Assembly (NCBI GenBank): GCA_018894595.1
Contig: JAHIPN010000009.1
Location: forward strand, 1 to 6,058
DNA length: 6,058 nucleotides
Direction: 5' to 3'
Source of the DNA: a bacterium
GTDB taxonomy: Bacteria > Atribacterota > JS1 > SB-45 > 34-128
The notes beneath the pieces were generated by a model. The model did not search any database, was not told the origin of the DNA, and saw only the letters and a program-made list of their open reading frames with translations. Of the stretch, positions 4,872 through 6,058 are shown piece after piece. Within the stretch, counting starts at the first letter, position 1; each line of letters begins with the position of its first letter. The position numbers and the translations under genes were made by a program.

Positions 4872-5568
4872 TTTCTATTTCTTTTTTCCTCTTTTCTATT
4901 CGCTTATCTACATGCTTGGTAATTTTTTCTAATTTCTCCAATTTTTTAATCCTTTCCTTCAGCTTCTCTTGCTCTTTCATAACAAAACGAATAGCATCAG
5001 CTATAGGCTCAGGAAGTTTGCCAAGTTCTAATACTTGAATTTCCTCTGCACTAAATCCCATACCAATAATCCTGCCAGGAACTCCTACTGCTGTTGCATT
5101 AGGAGGAACATCAGTAACCACCACTGATCCCGCACCTATTCTTGCATTATCACCAATATTTATTGCACCCAAGACTATTGCTCCGGCACCAATTATAACA
5201 TTATTTCTCAGGGTAGGATGACGTTTCTTTTTTTCTAAACTTGTTCCGCCTAAAACCACTCCTGAATACATCAAAACATCATCGCCAATTTCGGTTGTTT
5301 CACCTATCACTACACCCATACCATGGTCAATAAAAAATTTTCTTCCGATTTTGGCTCCGGGATGTATTTCAATATCAGTAATATGACGATTAATATGCGA
5401 AATTATGCGGGCAATAGTATACATTTTATTTATGTAAAACCAGTGGGCAATTCGATGAAGCCATACTGCATGAAGTCCAGGATAACAAAGAACTACTTCT
5501 AATGTATTCTTTGCTGCTGGATCTTTAGCAAATATATTTTGAATATCTTCTTTTAAAGTCTTGAACAT
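4819..5568 (-). CDS. cysE: Serine O-acetyltransferase (EpsC/short type)
   Basis: This cytosolic enzyme transfers acetyl from acetyl-CoA to L-serine, making the O-acetylserine that cysteine synthase uses. The 249-residue protein starts with a short alpha-helical domain and then a left-handed beta-helix of hexapeptide repeats (about 64-170). Catalytic-site motifs are [10 protein letters not shown] (66-75), [13 protein letters not shown] (78-90, with H82) and KRHPTLRNN (115-123, with H117), then VGVPGRIIG (161-169). E67 stands where E. coli has the catalytic Asp; Glu is normal in this Bacillus-like subgroup. A lysine/glutamate-rich coiled-coil tail (about 196-240) makes it longer than typical ~215-residue relatives. 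GGAGG lies 10 bases before the ATG, which overlaps the stop of the upstream truncated ORF by one base, implying translational coupling. cysK lies upstream. Confidence 0.95.
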   Translation of the reverse strand: MFKTLKEDIQNIFAKDPAAKNTLEVVLCYPGLHAVWLHRIAHWFYINKMYTIARIISHINRHITDIEIHPGAKIGRKFFIDHGMGVVIGETTEIGDDVLMYSGVVLGGTSLEKKKRHPTLRNNVIIGAGAIVLGAINIGDNARIGAGSVVVTDVPPNATAVGVPGRIIGMGFSAEEIQVLELGKLPEPIADAIRFVMKEQEKLKERIKKLEKLEKITKHVDKRIEKRKKEIESVFFSKSKEEFSKGEGI

Positions 5569-5702
5569 TAAAAATGAACCTCCATTTGAGCTGTTTCTTC
5601 AATTCCTTTTCCCTCCACCAGATCTATTATCTCTTCAGCGGTTACTACAACCGCATTCCCTTTTGATATTTTTTCATTAATTTCGGTAATCGTTTTGGCC
5701 AT
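5568..5702 (-). pseudogene. Truncated homocysteine biosynthesis (HcyBio/DUF39) N-terminus
   Basis: A 44-codon ORF with ATG at 5702, preceded by GGGAG at about 9 bases, ends in a TAA whose last base is the A of the cysE start. Residues 3-36 (KTITEINEKIS, NAVVVTAEEIIDLVE, KGIEE) match, from memory, the opening of HcyBio/DUF39 proteins, which join sulfide to aspartate semialdehyde to make homocysteine. Those proteins are normally several hundred residues, and the conserved VVTTGTFG segment that should follow at about 45 is absent. The frame instead runs into the cysE ribosome binding site. It therefore looks like a deletion remnant, or a short leader kept because it couples to cysE. Any catalytic function is excluded by length. 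Confidence 0.6.
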
Positions 5703-5760
5703 TTTGATGTCTCCCTTCTTTTTTTACCACGAAAAATTACAATTACACTACCACATTTCT

Positions 5761-5838
5761 TCATACTCTTAACTTGCTCCTAAGAGTAGATTTTTCATTA
5801 TTTATGCCCCAACCGGAGCTATCCATGATCCATAACAT
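5761..5838 (-). CDS. Small ORF (25 codons) with a strong ribosome binding site
   Basis: AGGAGG (5852-5847) sits 8 bases before an ATG at 5838, the best Shine-Dalgarno spacing in the cysK-cysE gap. The frame encodes MLWIMDSSGWGINN plus a basic end (KSTLRSKLRV) and stops at TGA (5763-5761). I recognise no family. There are no cysteines, so it is not an evident cysteine-sensing attenuator peptide. It may be a leader peptide, a small protein, or the orphaned start of a deleted gene. A perfect inverted repeat lies across its last codons. Confidence 0.4.
   Translation of the reverse strand: MLWIMDSSGWGINNEKSTLRSKLRV
5764..5788. repeat. 8-bp inverted repeat at end of the 25-codon ORF
   Basis: TACTCTTA (5764-5771) and TAAGAGTA (5781-5788) are perfect inverted copies around a 9-base loop. 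On the minus strand no T-run follows, so it is not an ordinary terminator there; on the plus strand GATTTTT follows, but no plus-strand gene is present. It could be an attenuator-like hairpin sensitive to translation of the small ORF that contains it. Confidence 0.4.
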
Positions 5839-5915
5839 TTCCACCACCTCCTAAATACAAGTTATCACGAATATAAATGTCATATAGATGTATATCTTTT
5901 ATTTGTATAATCGCA

Positions 5916-6058
5916 TTATTGGAAAAGTTCAGTAGAAAGATAGCGATCACCTAAATCAGGAAGAATTACCACAATAAGTTTATTTTTGTTTTCTTTCCGC
6001 TTAGCTACCTTTATTGCTGCCCAAACTGCTGCTCCTGAAGAAATACCCGCAAATATCC
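5916..6058 (-). CDS. cysK: Cysteine synthase, C-terminal fragment (cut by window edge)
   Basis: Only the last 46 residues lie in the window. They begin [14 protein letters not shown], containing the GISSGAA motif of PLP-dependent O-acetylserine sulfhydrylases, and end in [17 protein letters not shown], which matches the CysK/CysM C-terminus (LPDxGxRYLST). The enzyme makes cysteine from O-acetylserine and sulfide. It is upstream of cysE in the same direction, so the two consecutive steps of cysteine synthesis are adjacent. The 77 bases after its stop show no clear terminator, so readthrough toward cysE is possible. The gene is intact as far as visible; its start lies beyond 6058. Confidence 0.92.
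   Translation of the reverse strand, partial: IFAGISSGAAVWAAIKVAKRKENKNKLIVVILPDLGDRYLSTELFQ

Noticed and set aside
5839..5915. T-box or other riboswitch upstream of the cysE unit
   Set aside because: No T-box (GGGTGGTACCGCG-like), S-box or other conserved riboswitch core is present in the gap, and no clear promoter.

Overview
This 6.06 kb window is AT-rich, and every gene I can support lies on the minus strand. The gene set is thiT-thiN behind a TPP riboswitch, a single-RRM RNA-binding protein, a sirtuin, csaA, a YHS-containing permease, an EpsC-type cysE and the end of cysK. This suggests an anaerobic, low-GC bacterium, Firmicutes-like or a candidate phylum such as Atribacterota. No rRNA or other lineage marker is present, so that placement is an inference. 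There are no tRNAs, CRISPR arrays or intact insertion sequences.

Read in the direction of transcription (high to low coordinates), the window opens with the 3' end of cysK (cysteine synthase). A 350-base gap follows, holding a 25-codon ORF with a very strong ribosome binding site and a 44-codon ORF that looks like the first ~40 residues of a homocysteine biosynthesis (HcyBio/DUF39) protein. The latter overlaps the cysE start by one base. CysE makes O-acetylserine and CysK converts it with sulfide to cysteine, so this end is a sulfur amino acid locus. A possible out-of-frame small ORF overlaps the cysE 3' end.

Next come a two-part membrane permease (COG0701/DUF318-like) with a YHS metal-binding domain in its central loop, then csaA (tRNA-binding/chaperone-like) and a Sir2-family NAD-dependent deacylase, the last two only 37 bases apart.

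A clear sigma70-type promoter after the sirtuin gene drives a leader of about 210 nt ahead of a compact RRM protein. In this leader a segment resembling the 16S anti-Shine-Dalgarno can pair with the gene's own Shine-Dalgarno. A second, upstream segment can compete for it. This is the most interesting signal in the window.

The last unit is a thiamine operon: a TPP riboswitch, an intrinsic terminator, thiT (ECF thiamine S-component) and thiN (thiamine pyrophosphokinase). Together these take up thiamine, convert it to TPP and shut off expression when TPP is abundant. The final 239 bases (1-239) are non-coding and contain repeat fragments, including what looks like half of a GTAGGGGC-type palindromic repeat cut by the window edge.
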